Positions 1 to 9,447 are shown, counted from the first letter of the stretch. The stretch is DNA of 64,000 nucleotides from Endozoicomonas sp. NE40 (GCF_040549045.1 NZ_JBEWTB010000001.1:186001-250000), one strand, 5' to 3'. Numbers and translations: made by a program. Notes: generated by a model from the sequence alone, not told the origin.

Positions 1-2
1 GT

Positions 3-677
3 AGCAGGGAGGCGTATGAGTCACAGAGAAAACTGGTGACTGACCAGGGCTATAGCCAGACGGTGAAACTGACGGGGCTGAATATGCGCTTCCAGCTGAT
101 TCCCTATAAGCCCTCAGGAACCTCGGTCGTCAAACCTTTCTACATGGCTGAGTTTCAGGTGACAGAAAGGCAGTGGGCGCAATTTTACCGGCAAGGGCTG
201 AACGAATCCGTTAATCCTGATGACCCCGTGACACACAAAAGTTTTAAGGATTGCAGCAAATTTGCCAATGCCCTTAATGACAAGCTGAAAGAGACAGGCT
301 GGAAGTGTCGTTTACCAACCCGACCGGAGTGGCAGTTTGCGGCGGCAGCGGGAACCAGAACAACGTTTTATACCGGCTCTGATGCCCTTGGGTTTAACGG
401 TGAAACCCTTGGTGATCTGGATCTGGAACAGTACAAAGCAAAAAAAGGTCTGGCAGCAGGCACTCTGGCACCCGCCAATGCATTTGGGCTGTTTGATATG
501 TTCAGCTATCTCTATGACTTTGTTCAGAAAGAAGGCTCTTCTGAACGCTACCCACGTCTTCTGGGTGGTCACTATGGTTGTTTTCTGGGTAGCCAGAGCG
601 AGAGCGAACATGATTCAAGCGGTAAAGAGAGTTATTTCAAGAGCTTCAGACTGGTGCTTGTGCCGAAGGACTGGTGA
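3..677 (+). CDS. Formylglycine-generating-enzyme (SUMF1/FGE-sulfatase) fold protein, 5' end outside window
   Basis: The reading frame is open from the first bases of the window, so the gene is cut by the window edge; a GTG at 36 is only an internal candidate start. The visible protein has the hallmarks of the FGE/SUMF1 fold: FYMAEFQVTERQWAQFYR (the family's 'ExTxxxyxxF' region), then RLPTRPEWQFAAAAGT (the conserved 'RLPTEAEWEyAARgG' block), and a C-terminal SFRLVLVP (family 'GFRlv' end). The usual GN..GNVWEW and RGGSW blocks are degenerate here (AFGLFDMFSYLYDF and LLGGHYGCFLGS), so it is probably a divergent, possibly non-catalytic member rather than a true sulfatase activator. Family members modify sulfatases or act as structural or effector domains. 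It converges on the giant gene that follows. Confidence 0.7.
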   Translation, partial: SREAYESQRKLVTDQGYSQTVKLTGLNMRFQLIPYKPSGTSVVKPFYMAEFQVTERQWAQFYRQGLNESVNPDDPVTHKSFKDCSKFANALNDKLKETGWKCRLPTRPEWQFAAAAGTRTTFYTGSDALGFNGETLGDLDLEQYKAKKGLAAGTLAPANAFGLFDMFSYLYDFVQKEGSSERYPRLLGGHYGCFLGSQSESEHDSSGKESYFKSFRLVLVPKDW

Positions 678-725
678 ACGTGGCTCTCCTGCAAAATTGC
701 TTTAGCAGGCAAGGCCCACATCGGC

Positions 726-3700
726 TTATTGTCCAGCCAGCAGGAGTTTTATGGCGATCGCATAGAGCCTGTCGATGCTTCCGTCCCAATGCTCCGGGGG
801 AGTCTGAAGATAATGATCAGACAGCCTCTGCATTTCCGGATGCAGCTGCTCAGCGAGCTGAATGTCCTTATAACCCTTTAAAATCATGTAAACAGAAAGT
901 ATGTCCGTGATTTTCGGGCTTTTACCCGCGATAATTTCCCGGGCTTTTTCCTGCCACTCTTCCCGTTTCAGCTCTCGCCTCGGGTTGGCGGCCATTTGAC
1001 AGACCCCCTCACAGATAACCTTCGGATCAACCGTTGCCAGCAGCCCCTGCTTTACTGACAGGCCCAGTTGCCTGAAGTACGTTATTTTTGCTTCAGCGGG
1101 CAGGTCGGGATGCTTCAACAGGAAGCGTTCAACCTCGCTGGCCGTAAAGGATGATAAATCGCAAAACAGGGTGTCCAGAAGCTCTTCGTTCGTTTTCGAC
1201 TGGCTAAACCTGTCCTGATCATCGACCCCGGCACGATTCAGGCTGTAAGAACAATAGAGCGAATGGTGGCTGTCCGGTGTCAGCTCAGGATGCTCCAGAA
1301 GAATGCGCTGCAGGAAGGCGACATTGTGTGGCAATTTCAGAATGCGCTGAAGTTTTTCTGGAAAATCCGGTGCAAAAGTACCCGCAAAAATGCACAGGGC
1401 TTCCCGGTTGGCTTCAGACACCTTCAGGTCATCCGGTAATAACCGCAACAGGGTTTCTTTCTCTTCCGTCATGCTTCCGGGGTCGTTGGCTGCAAGACTG
1501 GATTCTCTGATTTCGAATCTGAACCGGAAGCTCTCCAGCAGCTCATTGATGATCTCGTCAATACCCTCTTTTGCCCGAATATTTCTGAAAAAGGCCACGA
1601 TTAAATCATTATTGTCTGCCGATACGGGCAGACAGTTGATCAACCGGGGCAATAAGTGGTCAGCCACTTCCGGGAAGCGGGAACCCTGCACTTTTTTAAG
1701 CTCAGACAAAAGAGCAATTACGGCTTGCGGCTCAGCCATTACGTCCTGAAGCCGGCTGGTAAGGTCGTCCAGTATTTTCTGCTCTTTTTCAGCCCGTTGT
1801 TCTTTTTCACGTTGCAGTTTCAGTTGCTGTTCCTCCTGAGCCGTAGGCACCTTTTTACGGGAAGGCGCTGTTTTCCGCACTCCGGCAGGCATCAGGGCGA
1901 TGGTTTTGGGTGGTTCAACGGCGTCTCTCAGTGTTTGCGCGGCGGTTAATAAAGCGTCACTGTCGGCTTCTGCGATGGTTCGGGAATAATCTTCCAGTCT
2001 GTCTGCCAGATGTTTCCAGCTCTCTACCGGCTCGGCCAGCTTTAATTCCTGCGGCAGGTTGCCCGTATAAAGGTTCAGCTTCCGGGCGAACAGTAGCAAA
2101 CCGTTGGTGCCGGTTGTTGCCTGTGGAAGCGTACCGTTTTCCGTCAGCTGAACCAGTCGTAAAGCCGGTATGGGGGAGTCTGAATCCAGGGCTTCGTGGA
2201 TTTTTGCTAAACCCGCCGTTTCATCCGCCTGTTCACCGGAAGCGTCAGCGATCCCAAGATGCTCAACCACACCCTGGTAAAACAGCCGTTCACTGGACGG
2301 CACAACCACGGGGGAAAACAGGTAACGACAGGCGCGTTTTCTCAGCAGCGGTGACACGGCCTGATCACTCTCCAGTATCCTGTCAATCAAACGACACTGG
2401 GCATCGGTATTGGCAGCAGAAGCCGCCAGTTCGAGCTGGCTGGCTATCTGGCTATCTGCCTGACCATCTGTCTCACCTGTCTGTGAACCCATGCCGTACT
2501 TCCATGCCAGCATGGCCATACCGTAGTTGCATTTGCCACTTTTAAAACAGTCATAAGCAAGCCTGAAGTCACCCATTTTCAGGCTTTTGAAACCAAGGGC
2601 TGCAAAGTAGCGGTCATTGCATTCCTTGTTCAGTAGGGTCGAGGCATTGAGCTTGTCATAGTAATCTTTCAGCTCATCCGTGGTGGTGGCAGAGAGGGCA
2701 TAAAGAATAGTCCTGCAGTCTGAGCCTTCGGCAAACAGCCCGGCGTTTTGCCGCACATCCTCTGCGGAAATAATACCGGCCTCCAGGCCCATGGCCAGCA
2801 GGTCCACCCGGTAATCCTCGAAAATTTTAGTGTTAGCGACAGCGTTTAAAATCTGAGTCCTGCTCCCTTTGCCCTGTACATAATCAGAGAGCAGCGTTGC
2901 CTGAGCCTTTTTACCGAACCTGACGTTATCGGGGAGCTCCTGAAGAGCCCTGGTTTCCTCATCACTGAGTGTTTTACGGGTCAGATGCCGGGCATAGCGC
3001 AGAAAGCAGTCCGGTTCACTGATGCTGGTAACCATACTCTTCAACTGTTCCGGAAAGGGTTCTGAAGCCATGATCACCTGATCATACAAGTCTGTTTCCT
3101 GGTGAGTCACGCAGAGGCGCAATGCCTGCGCCAACGGCTTGAGATTTTCAGCACCCGTACTGGTCTTCATCTCCTCCAGTAGCAACTCAAGCGCTTCACG
3201 ACCACTATTGGCGGGTCTTTCAGGCAGCATGACATGCAGAGACTGGACGTGTTCACAGGACGATGTATGAAGGTAGTCCTTCAGGGTGGTCACGTCGGCT
3301 GTCAGCCTTTTTGCCAGCTGTAATAAACACTCAAGCGCTTCTTCATGCCTTTCAGGAGGAAGGGTTTCTATCGTTTCAAGGGCGAGAGCCGTAATCACAG
3401 GCGTATTGAATTGCCCCTTTGCCAGCAGCTGTTGCAGAAGTTCCAGCCGTTCTTCGGCCGTCTCTGCTGCCAGCAGTGGCGCTTCAAGGTGATGTTCCAG
3501 TGCATGGCTGTTCCATGTCTCTTGCGGTAGTCGTATCCGTTGAGCCGCATGGTGAGAGTCAGCGGCGGCTGCGTCTGGACGGATAGCTTCAGGGAAGGTC
3601 ACCTGGCTCCATTGGTTCCTGATCGTTTCCAGTGGTTCGGAGCTGCCCTGAGTCAATGCGAGTTGCTCTGCCTTTGCCTCGATCAGTTGTCTGGACCGGT

Positions 3701-5963
3701 GCAGCAAAGAGGCTGACTGTGCCTTAACCTGTTTCTGCGCTTCTACCATCCGCTGACTCAGGCACAGAACTTGTTCGGTCGTCAGATGCTTGCCCGAAAA
3801 CCTCAGAAACTCCTTACAGGTTTCAAACCATTTCTGATGAATCGCAGGGTTGGGGTCACTGGCCATTTTCTGGTGCAGGTCGAGCAGAGACTGGTATTTG
3901 GCAGACGTTTCTGCCGCACTGCCTGACTTGACTGCAAAGGTGGCCAGTTGCCAGTAGCCGTCGGGTAAGCCTTTTTGGAAAACGGAGTAATCGTCAGGCA
4001 CTGTATCGGGTTCAGGGTCTGGCGTCCCTCTTTTTCTTTCGGCCTTCTGATACAGGAGGAACATTTTTTCAGCCTCTTCAGGCTTGCCCTGTTGTATAAG
4101 AAAGTGGGCATAATCTCTTTTCAGGTCGTTATAAATACCCGTTTTGTCGGGTGTCGTTTTTTTATAGCCATGACCCAGCTGGGAGGCCAGCCTGAAGTAT
4201 TTTTCACTGTCCGGAGTGTGATCGTTGTGGGATTTTATCAGTCCTAAATAGAGTGCCTTCTGACACTTTTTCTGCTGCCAGTCGTCAGGCAGGTCGGCCA
4301 CATCATTAATCAGGCTGAATAATTTTGTCGTCAGGGTCTGGTACGACCATTTTCCTGAGTAGGTTTCCAGTGCCAGCAAACGGCAACAGGTTCTGACGGG
4401 GTCCGCTGCCATGGCGATATCGAGCAGCAGCTCATCGCCTTCACCGGTTCGCATTAATTGTTCCAGATAAATAAACACCAGCATCTGCGGGTCTTCGGAA
4501 AAACGGAACTGTTGCAATAAGTCGCTGGCCTGCTTTGGCAGCTCGGTTTTTTTATCAGGGCTGGCACCCAAAGATTTTAATCTATCCTGTTTTTTGGTCT
4601 GTTTGGCCAGTTTGGCCAGTTTGGCGGCACGGGCTTCAGGGTTGCAGTGGCTGATGGCGATTTTTTGGCAGTCCTGAATCACTTTATCTTTATTGTCCGG
4701 TGTTAACCACTTTGCAGGCGTCTTTCTTACGGGTTTTCGTGGGAACTGGCAGGCGGTAATCAGTGTATGGGCAAGGTCGGGGCAGTATTCGATCTGTGCT
4801 TTATAGGACTTTGTAACGTCAGACAGAAGGTTTTCGACCTTAAAAGAGTTATCAACCTGCATATAATGCTCAGCCGCCAGCTGTATGGCAGCCGGACAAC
4901 CCTGTCTGGCCAGCGTATCCAGGCTGGCTTCCGCCTGTTTCACCAGCGCTGGCTCATTTTTTTTAAGCTGAGCCTTAGCTTGCCAGTAACGCAGGCAAGG
5001 GGGACTGTCAGGGGCAGCGTTCAGCGGGTTCGCTGCTGCCAGTGCGCGGTCAATGTCTACGGCACCAAATAAAGGCTCCAGATACAGGGCAACAGCCAGT
5101 GCCTGAATGGCGTGGTCGCTGTCTTCAGCCAGCTCTCTGGCCAGGGTTTCACGATCTTCCGCCGTCGGGTTGATCGCCAGTGTCACCAGCTTATGAATAA
5201 CGGCATCATGATGCCCCATTATCCGGGGTTCTGGTTTACCCTTGTTAGCCGCCATGGCCTTGACAGAGCGCAGCGCTTCTTCGGGAAGATAAACATCAGG
5301 CGTCTGGCTTTCCTGACCAAACAGCAATTGCAGCACCAGATGCTGTCTGGCGGTCCGGCTGCCTGCGTCCGCCGCCCTGCGGAAACAGTACAGCTCCAGT
5401 TCCTTCGACTGTTTCAGGGTGTCAGAGCCGGTGGCGGCATTGGCTGCGATATCCAGATGCCAGTAAATGAAGTTTTCCGGACAGTTAGCGGGCAACTGGT
5501 GGATGGCTTCCTTCTTTCCCAGGTTCAGGCTGAACAGAACGTAGAGCGAATCAAGAAACCCCATGATTTCAGGAGTATTAAAACTCTTGATTTTCGACGC
5601 AAACTCCCGGACTTCCTTGCACTTTTCTATGCCTTCTTCAAACTGTCCCGACTTGAGTTGCTCAACCAGCGGGCTCAGTTTCCTGGTAAAGGGTGCTTTT
5701 AAAGCATCCGGAACGCCTGCCATCTCCGGCAGTGGAGGCATATCACAGAAAATGGGCAGCGCTGGCTTCACCTGCAACAGATTGACCGATTTATCCAGAG
5801 CCTGAACCGTGTAACCACGAAGCGGTACGACACAATGATCCTGTGGCCAGGGACGAGGCGGTATATAACGAACCGGTGCTGGCTCATCAGAAGCCCTTTC
5901 AGGGCTTGTTGCGCGTACTTCGGGTGCAGGAAGCTGCGGTGATATAGGAGTTGGGTTGATCAT
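726..5963 (-). CDS. Giant helical-repeat (TPR/Sel1-like) protein, copy A
   Basis: A 1745-aa protein without signal peptide. It opens with a Pro-rich, probably disordered segment (about residues 1-60) and is then almost wholly alpha-helical, with Sel1/TPR-like pieces such as ELELYCFRRAADAGSRTARQ and repeated Ala/Leu-rich helix pairs. A charged coiled coil (LQREKEQRAEKEQKILDDL) lies in the C-terminal third, at about residues 1375-1395. It is a paralogue, roughly 70% identical by eye, of the minus-strand gene at 19105-24486. No catalytic motif is recognised. The large size, disordered N-terminus and repeat architecture resemble secreted effectors or scaffolds of intracellular bacteria, which is an inference. 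It is divergent from the secreted protein at 6580. The assigned ATG lacks a well-placed Shine-Dalgarno; see the overlapping ORF at 5899-5976. Confidence 0.85.
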   Translation of the reverse strand: MINPTPISPQLPAPEVRATSPERASDEPAPVRYIPPRPWPQDHCVVPLRGYTVQALDKSVNLLQVKPALPIFCDMPPLPEMAGVPDALKAPFTRKLSPLVEQLKSGQFEEGIEKCKEVREFASKIKSFNTPEIMGFLDSLYVLFSLNLGKKEAIHQLPANCPENFIYWHLDIAANAATGSDTLKQSKELELYCFRRAADAGSRTARQHLVLQLLFGQESQTPDVYLPEEALRSVKAMAANKGKPEPRIMGHHDAVIHKLVTLAINPTAEDRETLARELAEDSDHAIQALAVALYLEPLFGAVDIDRALAAANPLNAAPDSPPCLRYWQAKAQLKKNEPALVKQAEASLDTLARQGCPAAIQLAAEHYMQVDNSFKVENLLSDVTKSYKAQIEYCPDLAHTLITACQFPRKPVRKTPAKWLTPDNKDKVIQDCQKIAISHCNPEARAAKLAKLAKQTKKQDRLKSLGASPDKKTELPKQASDLLQQFRFSEDPQMLVFIYLEQLMRTGEGDELLLDIAMAADPVRTCCRLLALETYSGKWSYQTLTTKLFSLINDVADLPDDWQQKKCQKALYLGLIKSHNDHTPDSEKYFRLASQLGHGYKKTTPDKTGIYNDLKRDYAHFLIQQGKPEEAEKMFLLYQKAERKRGTPDPEPDTVPDDYSVFQKGLPDGYWQLATFAVKSGSAAETSAKYQSLLDLHQKMASDPNPAIHQKWFETCKEFLRFSGKHLTTEQVLCLSQRMVEAQKQVKAQSASLLHRSRQLIEAKAEQLALTQGSSEPLETIRNQWSQVTFPEAIRPDAAAADSHHAAQRIRLPQETWNSHALEHHLEAPLLAAETAEERLELLQQLLAKGQFNTPVITALALETIETLPPERHEEALECLLQLAKRLTADVTTLKDYLHTSSCEHVQSLHVMLPERPANSGREALELLLEEMKTSTGAENLKPLAQALRLCVTHQETDLYDQVIMASEPFPEQLKSMVTSISEPDCFLRYARHLTRKTLSDEETRALQELPDNVRFGKKAQATLLSDYVQGKGSRTQILNAVANTKIFEDYRVDLLAMGLEAGIISAEDVRQNAGLFAEGSDCRTILYALSATTTDELKDYYDKLNASTLLNKECNDRYFAALGFKSLKMGDFRLAYDCFKSGKCNYGMAMLAWKYGMGSQTGETDGQADSQIASQLELAASAANTDAQCRLIDRILESDQAVSPLLRKRACRYLFSPVVVPSSERLFYQGVVEHLGIADASGEQADETAGLAKIHEALDSDSPIPALRLVQLTENGTLPQATTGTNGLLLFARKLNLYTGNLPQELKLAEPVESWKHLADRLEDYSRTIAEADSDALLTAAQTLRDAVEPPKTIALMPAGVRKTAPSRKKVPTAQEEQQLKLQREKEQRAEKEQKILDDLTSRLQDVMAEPQAVIALLSELKKVQGSRFPEVADHLLPRLINCLPVSADNNDLIVAFFRNIRAKEGIDEIINELLESFRFRFEIRESSLAANDPGSMTEEKETLLRLLPDDLKVSEANREALCIFAGTFAPDFPEKLQRILKLPHNVAFLQRILLEHPELTPDSHHSLYCSYSLNRAGVDDQDRFSQSKTNEELLDTLFCDLSSFTASEVERFLLKHPDLPAEAKITYFRQLGLSVKQGLLATVDPKVICEGVCQMAANPRRELKREEWQEKAREIIAGKSPKITDILSVYMILKGYKDIQLAEQLHPEMQRLSDHYLQTPPEHWDGSIDRLYAIAIKLLLAGQ

Positions 5964-5976
5964 TTCTGGTGTCCAT
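5899..5976 (-). other. Short ORF overlapping the giant gene start out of frame (25 codons), copy A
   Basis: An ATG 13 nt upstream of the giant gene's ATG is preceded by AAAGGAAACCAAGGT, the best Shine-Dalgarno-like sequence here. It opens a 25-codon frame (MDTRNDQPNSYITAASC...) overlapping the giant gene. The same arrangement and the start MDTR recur in copy B. It could be a leader peptide coupling translation of the giant gene, or only a consequence of DNA-level duplication. Confidence 0.3.
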
Positions 5977-6044
5977 ACCTTGGTTTCCTTTTAATGACTT
6001 TAAGACCGTGGCAGGGGTGAGTAGTTCCTTGCAGGCTTACAGGT

Positions 6045-6180
6045 AGCGCGGATGACTGCCCATTGCATCATCTGCTCATAGACAACACCCTGCCACCTTA
6101 ATATCCTGACGTTTCCCATCGCTAGCGGCGTGATTGAAGGTGCTTGTCGTCACCTGATCAACGACCGGATGGACATTTCC
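6045..6180 (+). pseudogene. Remnant of ISKra4-type transposase
   Basis: Bases 6106-6180 encode FPIASGVIEGACRHLINDRM, which matches from memory the conserved C-terminal block of ISKra4-family transposases (PIASGVIEGACRHL...DRMDITGARW). The 75 bp before it (6045-6120) are repeated almost identically at 49233-49307, next to another piece of the same transposase. The remnant lies inside an insertion of about 260 bp that is absent from copy B of the duplicated module. The rest of 5977-6579 holds the inverted repeat and the MITE listed below; I see nothing else there. Confidence 0.65.
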
Positions 6181-6294
6181 ATAAATCCTGCTCTCAGGCT
6201 CGGAACTATGGTCAGGATGTGATCAATGGCTCGTCGTAGAAAGGGAACTACACTCAAAGCCTTTTAACAGCAATCGATCCAATGGTGGCCGGCA

Positions 6295-6313
6295 ATAACA
6301 GCGTTCCTGTTAT
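6295..6313. promoter_or_regulatory. Perfect inverted repeat ATAACAG-5-CTGTTAT, copy A
   Basis: A 7-bp perfect inverted repeat with a 5-bp spacer sits between the divergent giant and secreted-protein genes. It is retained exactly in copy B (24561-24579). Its position and symmetry suit a dimeric-regulator operator; a small hairpin is the alternative. No regulator is identified. Confidence 0.4.
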
Positions 6314-6322
6314 CACTCAAAA

Positions 6323-6480
6323 CTCCACATTAGAGAATTACATGTACATAAGTACCATTTAAGTTTGCTCTCTTGAGGCTTTGTAGTGCATATGCCTTGC
6401 TGGTTCTGGAACTCCAGTTAAGTGACAGTATTAGAGAGCTTCAAAAAGCACGATGGTACATGTAATTCTCTAAACTGGAG
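6323..6480. mobile_element. 158-bp MITE with 25-bp terminal inverted repeats and 9-bp target duplication
   Basis: The ends are CTCCACATTAGAGAATTAC... on the left and, reverse-complemented, CTCCAGTTTAGAGAATTAC... on the right, 23 of 25 positions matching. The element is flanked by direct 9-bp repeats CACTCAAAA at 6314-6322 and 6481-6489. Copy B of the module has the empty site, with a single CACTCAAAA at 24581-24589, so insertion and target duplication can be read directly. It carries no coding capacity, so it is non-autonomous. The parent family is not identified. Confidence 0.85.
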
Positions 6481-6579
6481 CACTCAAAAAATGCATTAAA
6501 TTAAAGTGGAGTTTTTATCTGAGAACTCATTTCAGCGTTGCCTTTTTAAGTGGTTATAAGAAATAAGGAAACGATAAGC

Positions 6580-8175
6580 ATGTGTAAATTTTTTGATTGG
6601 ACAGTGGTCGTCAGCAGAGCGTCACTGCCTGTCATGGGGGCGACACTCCTGCCTTTTTTTTCAGGTCAGGCTTATCCGGGGGATAAACCCTGGCAACCTA
6701 TACCGGGTTATACCCAACCGTTTTACCCCATTGCATTTCCCGGAGCGTCCGGTAAACCGGATGATGTGTCTGTTATTGAATCATCCCAGTTAATACCGAC
6801 TCTCAATGATGAGGGGCAGCCGGTGCTTCTTCAGTCACAAAGAACTGAACAGGTGCCGTATACCGGGGTTGGTGAGACGCTTAACAATTACTTCACGTAC
6901 CCTATTACTCATACCGCCTACAGTGTGAGAGGGCGTGATTACCGGGTCACCACTGTCGGAGGCTCGGGATACCCCAGGTTTAACTTCATGTTAACCCGGC
7001 AGGATATGAGAAAGCGGCATCAATATATTATGGAAAGGGCAGAATCTGAACAAGAGTACATAGACGTCTATAATACTGTCAGCCACCACTTCAGCAGTTT
7101 CAGTGTCAGTAGCGGATTCGCCGAGGGCTTGAAGCAGGGAGAAACCCCTGAAACCGTTTATGATCGCTTTTTTGGTGACCGTGGCATTGCCCGTCATTTT
7201 TATGATGACAGTGGTCGTCTGACTGAGGATACCGAAAGATTTTGGCGTGATTTATACAGACCCTTAAGCGATGCTTTGCCAAAACAGAGCTCAAGATGGT
7301 TACGGGACGAGCCTCAATGGTTGGGCCCTGACTTTATTTCCAGGGCAGATATTCTTGCGCGAAATACCGTTGAAAACCGTTCCGATGTATTGAACATAAC
7401 CCAGACGACGGCAGATGAGCTAAACGCGATTATGGACAGCTTAAACGCTCAGGGAGGTGTTACTGCCTGGCTGGTCAGTGCTTCACAGCATGGTGTTGTT
7501 CGAACCAGCCTTGATGATGTTATCACAAATCTCTGGTGCTTTGGTGACGACGGGGACACGTGGGACAGTATCATTACTGACGCATTTATTTCTATTAACC
7601 ACGGTGAAGGAAGAAACGGGCCTCCAGCCCCCCGGCCTGTCACTGTCACAGAGATAACCGGGGTAGAGCCTGTCGCAGGCTTTTCTAGAAACCTGAACCT
7701 GCCCGCAGCCATTGTGTTTCCGAATGAACAAGGAATCGACCAGCTTTTGCTGATATCTTCCCTGACGGAACCTGCGGACAACACGAAAAGCAGGGATCGC
7801 GCAATTAAGAATATCAACCTTATACAAAACCAGCATCCAAATACGGCCGCCATTCTCACCAATTACACCTATAAGTCCGGTACTCAGGATAAGGAACGGA
7901 CAGCGCTGATGAGAATGAGGCCCGGAGGCAAAGAACTCAGGGAGAATGCCATGGCAAGCTTCTATCTGGGGATGGGGGATGAACTGTACTCATCCAGTAA
8001 CGTGGTATTGAAAGCATGGATTGCCCTGATCATGAGGCGCCATGGTGTTAACCTCTGTAAGGACTTCCGTGAAACCAGAAAGAAACCTGACACGGACGAC
8101 GGTGATGGCAACAGTGGTGGGGCTACAGGCTTCAACGCTGGTAGGGCTGGAATAACGCCTGGCTCCGTACACTGA
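6580..8175 (+). CDS. Secreted protein of unknown function, copy A of a duplicated pair
   Basis: Starting at the ATG at 6580 (preceded by AATAAGGAAACG) rather than an ATA/GTT-rich upstream extension, the protein is 531 aa. It has a signal-peptide-like N-terminus (MCKFFDWTVV... with a hydrophobic stretch ending near ...FSGQA), a Pro-rich mature start, and a Gly/Asp-rich tail (DTDDGDGNSGGATGFNAG). It is paralogous to the gene at 24679. N- and C-terminal parts are nearly identical between copies, while about residues 150-265 diverge strongly. No known domain is recognised. Pairing with the giant protein in both copies suggests a shared role. Confidence 0.8.
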   Translation: MCKFFDWTVVVSRASLPVMGATLLPFFSGQAYPGDKPWQPIPGYTQPFYPIAFPGASGKPDDVSVIESSQLIPTLNDEGQPVLLQSQRTEQVPYTGVGETLNNYFTYPITHTAYSVRGRDYRVTTVGGSGYPRFNFMLTRQDMRKRHQYIMERAESEQEYIDVYNTVSHHFSSFSVSSGFAEGLKQGETPETVYDRFFGDRGIARHFYDDSGRLTEDTERFWRDLYRPLSDALPKQSSRWLRDEPQWLGPDFISRADILARNTVENRSDVLNITQTTADELNAIMDSLNAQGGVTAWLVSASQHGVVRTSLDDVITNLWCFGDDGDTWDSIITDAFISINHGEGRNGPPAPRPVTVTEITGVEPVAGFSRNLNLPAAIVFPNEQGIDQLLLISSLTEPADNTKSRDRAIKNINLIQNQHPNTAAILTNYTYKSGTQDKERTALMRMRPGGKELRENAMASFYLGMGDELYSSSNVVLKAWIALIMRRHGVNLCKDFRETRKKPDTDDGDGNSGGATGFNAGRAGITPGSVH

Positions 8176-8238
8176 AAAAAGGGCTGATTGAAAGACAGTA
8201 TGAAAAAACGGGTATCCGGATTATCGTGTTGATTTTAG

Positions 8239-8571
8239 TTAAAATTCATCAGTCTCTAATTTCTCAGTCAGTGTTGATATGCTGACTCCTGAGTATATTT
8301 CCTCTTCCTGCCTGTAAGGCAAAGAGTACATGAAATACATACAATCAGTATCAGTCTTTCTGGATACTTTTCGAGACTTCCGCTTATCAAATTTTGGGCG
8401 CTTAGCTTTATGCAAGCCTTCAGGAAACAGGATTTTTGCTCTGAGAGCTTCAAAGCTGTAACCCCTTCCAACTTTGTGCAGTACCTTTATCAGATTGTTT
8501 ACCGACTCAGTGTAGGCATTGGTTACACGGCTATCAAAATAGCAAAATATTTCTTGATGCCAATTTGTCAC
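8239..8571 (-). pseudogene. C-terminal fragment of an ISL3-type transposase
   Basis: The 110-aa frame contains DSRVTNAYTESVNNLIKVLH followed by GRGYSFEALRAKILF, resembling the conserved ISL3-family C-terminal block (sNA.tEgiN..IK...r...Gyrn...fr.rIL). It has no N-terminal domain, an in-frame stop (TAG) just upstream of the fragment, and an abrupt junction with the end of module copy A. It is not functional. Confidence 0.7.
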
Positions 8572-8649
8572 GGTTACGGGCTACGTACCTTTTCGCGCCA
8601 GAGAGTTCCTATCGAAAGCGCGAATGGCTTCCTGAGGTGTTTCTGCTAT

Positions 8650-9447
8650 TTAAAAAGCGGACTGTTGCCGGGGCTCTCCGAAAGAACAGGCACCACAGGC
8701 TCCTGCTCCGGGAGGGGGGGGAGGTGGATTATTAAATCTGTCCATTCCTTTATAAAACCAATGGAGCTTATTGATTTTTCTTATCTTCAACGTTCTGCCA
8801 TAAAGACCTAATGCAGTATCAAGGTTGTGAAAAACAATGTTACTCTGCCCAAATTTACTCATGTAAATGCCATTCGCTAAATGGAGCATCACATGAACAG
8901 GTTTCTTACCATCAATCAGAAGCACCCAGCTTCCCAAGTCAATGTGCTCTGGCTGACTGTTCTCTGATTCTACATCAAACTCTAATTCTCTCAGGTCACG
9001 CTGTCCTGTTTGCAAATAATAAAACAACTGAAAGCACGTTATTTTACTTTCTGTCGAAGGACTGCTGTTTTCTTGAATGACTGTTTCAGAGGGATCTGTT
9101 AATTCTTGAATGACTGTTTCAGGCCGAGCTGTTAATAGTTGAAAAATGTTATCCTGAAGTTCAGGAGAAGGTCTTAAAGATGTTCGACTACTCTGCCTGA
9201 AGGAGGGAACACTGAACTGTATTTGCCTGTCATTATGCCCTGGCTCAATTAATTCTTCCTCATTGAAAGAATGAGGAAGACTGTCATAGATCGTGTCCAT
9301 AATTCGTACTGGGTAAACTGTAATATATCGCCATCCATTACCTTCTGTGATGTTATAAGCTTTAGGGTTGTCCGTTATTTCAATAGTAATAGCTAATAAA
9401 GCAACCGGATTTAATATCAAAATAATTAAGACACAACACCTGAGCAC
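8650..9447 (-). CDS. Exported hypothetical protein with poly-proline C-terminus
   Basis: The start is a GTG at 9447 with GGAG nine bases upstream. The 265-aa product begins with a signal-peptide-like sequence (MLRCCVLIILILNPVALLAI). The middle contains two imperfect copies of PETVIQELTD/SETVIQENSS. The C-terminal half, VHVMLHLANGIYMSKFGQ, is the best-conserved-looking segment but matches no family I can name. A poly-proline run (PPPPPP) near the end is encoded over an 8-G homopolymer at 8714-8721, a possible slippage site altering the last 20 or so residues. It is first of the minus-strand run between the two module copies. Confidence 0.6.
   Translation of the reverse strand: MLRCCVLIILILNPVALLAITIEITDNPKAYNITEGNGWRYITVYPVRIMDTIYDSLPHSFNEEELIEPGHNDRQIQFSVPSFRQSSRTSLRPSPELQDNIFQLLTARPETVIQELTDPSETVIQENSSPSTESKITCFQLFYYLQTGQRDLRELEFDVESENSQPEHIDLGSWVLLIDGKKPVHVMLHLANGIYMSKFGQSNIVFHNLDTALGLYGRTLKIRKINKLHWFYKGMDRFNNPPPPPPGAGACGACSFGEPRQQSAF

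Larger units (their letters stand above)
726..8238. repeat. Duplicated divergent two-gene module, copy A
   Basis: The pair giant gene plus secreted protein recurs at 19105-26327 in the same divergent arrangement. Nucleotide similarity is high in both genes and in the intergenic region. It stops abruptly after the shared string GTGTTGATTTTAGT, downstream of the secreted-protein gene. Copy A differs by two insertions in the intergenic region: one of about 260 bp with transposase remnants, and a 158-bp MITE. Confidence 0.85.

Noticed and set aside
684..712. CCTGC-12-GCAGG stem as a terminator between convergent genes
   Set aside because: Only five pairs and no U-tract.
8410..9080. Plus-strand open frames of 133 and 89 codons
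   Set aside because: They lie opposite the ISL3 fragment and the exported-protein gene and read as antisense shadows.
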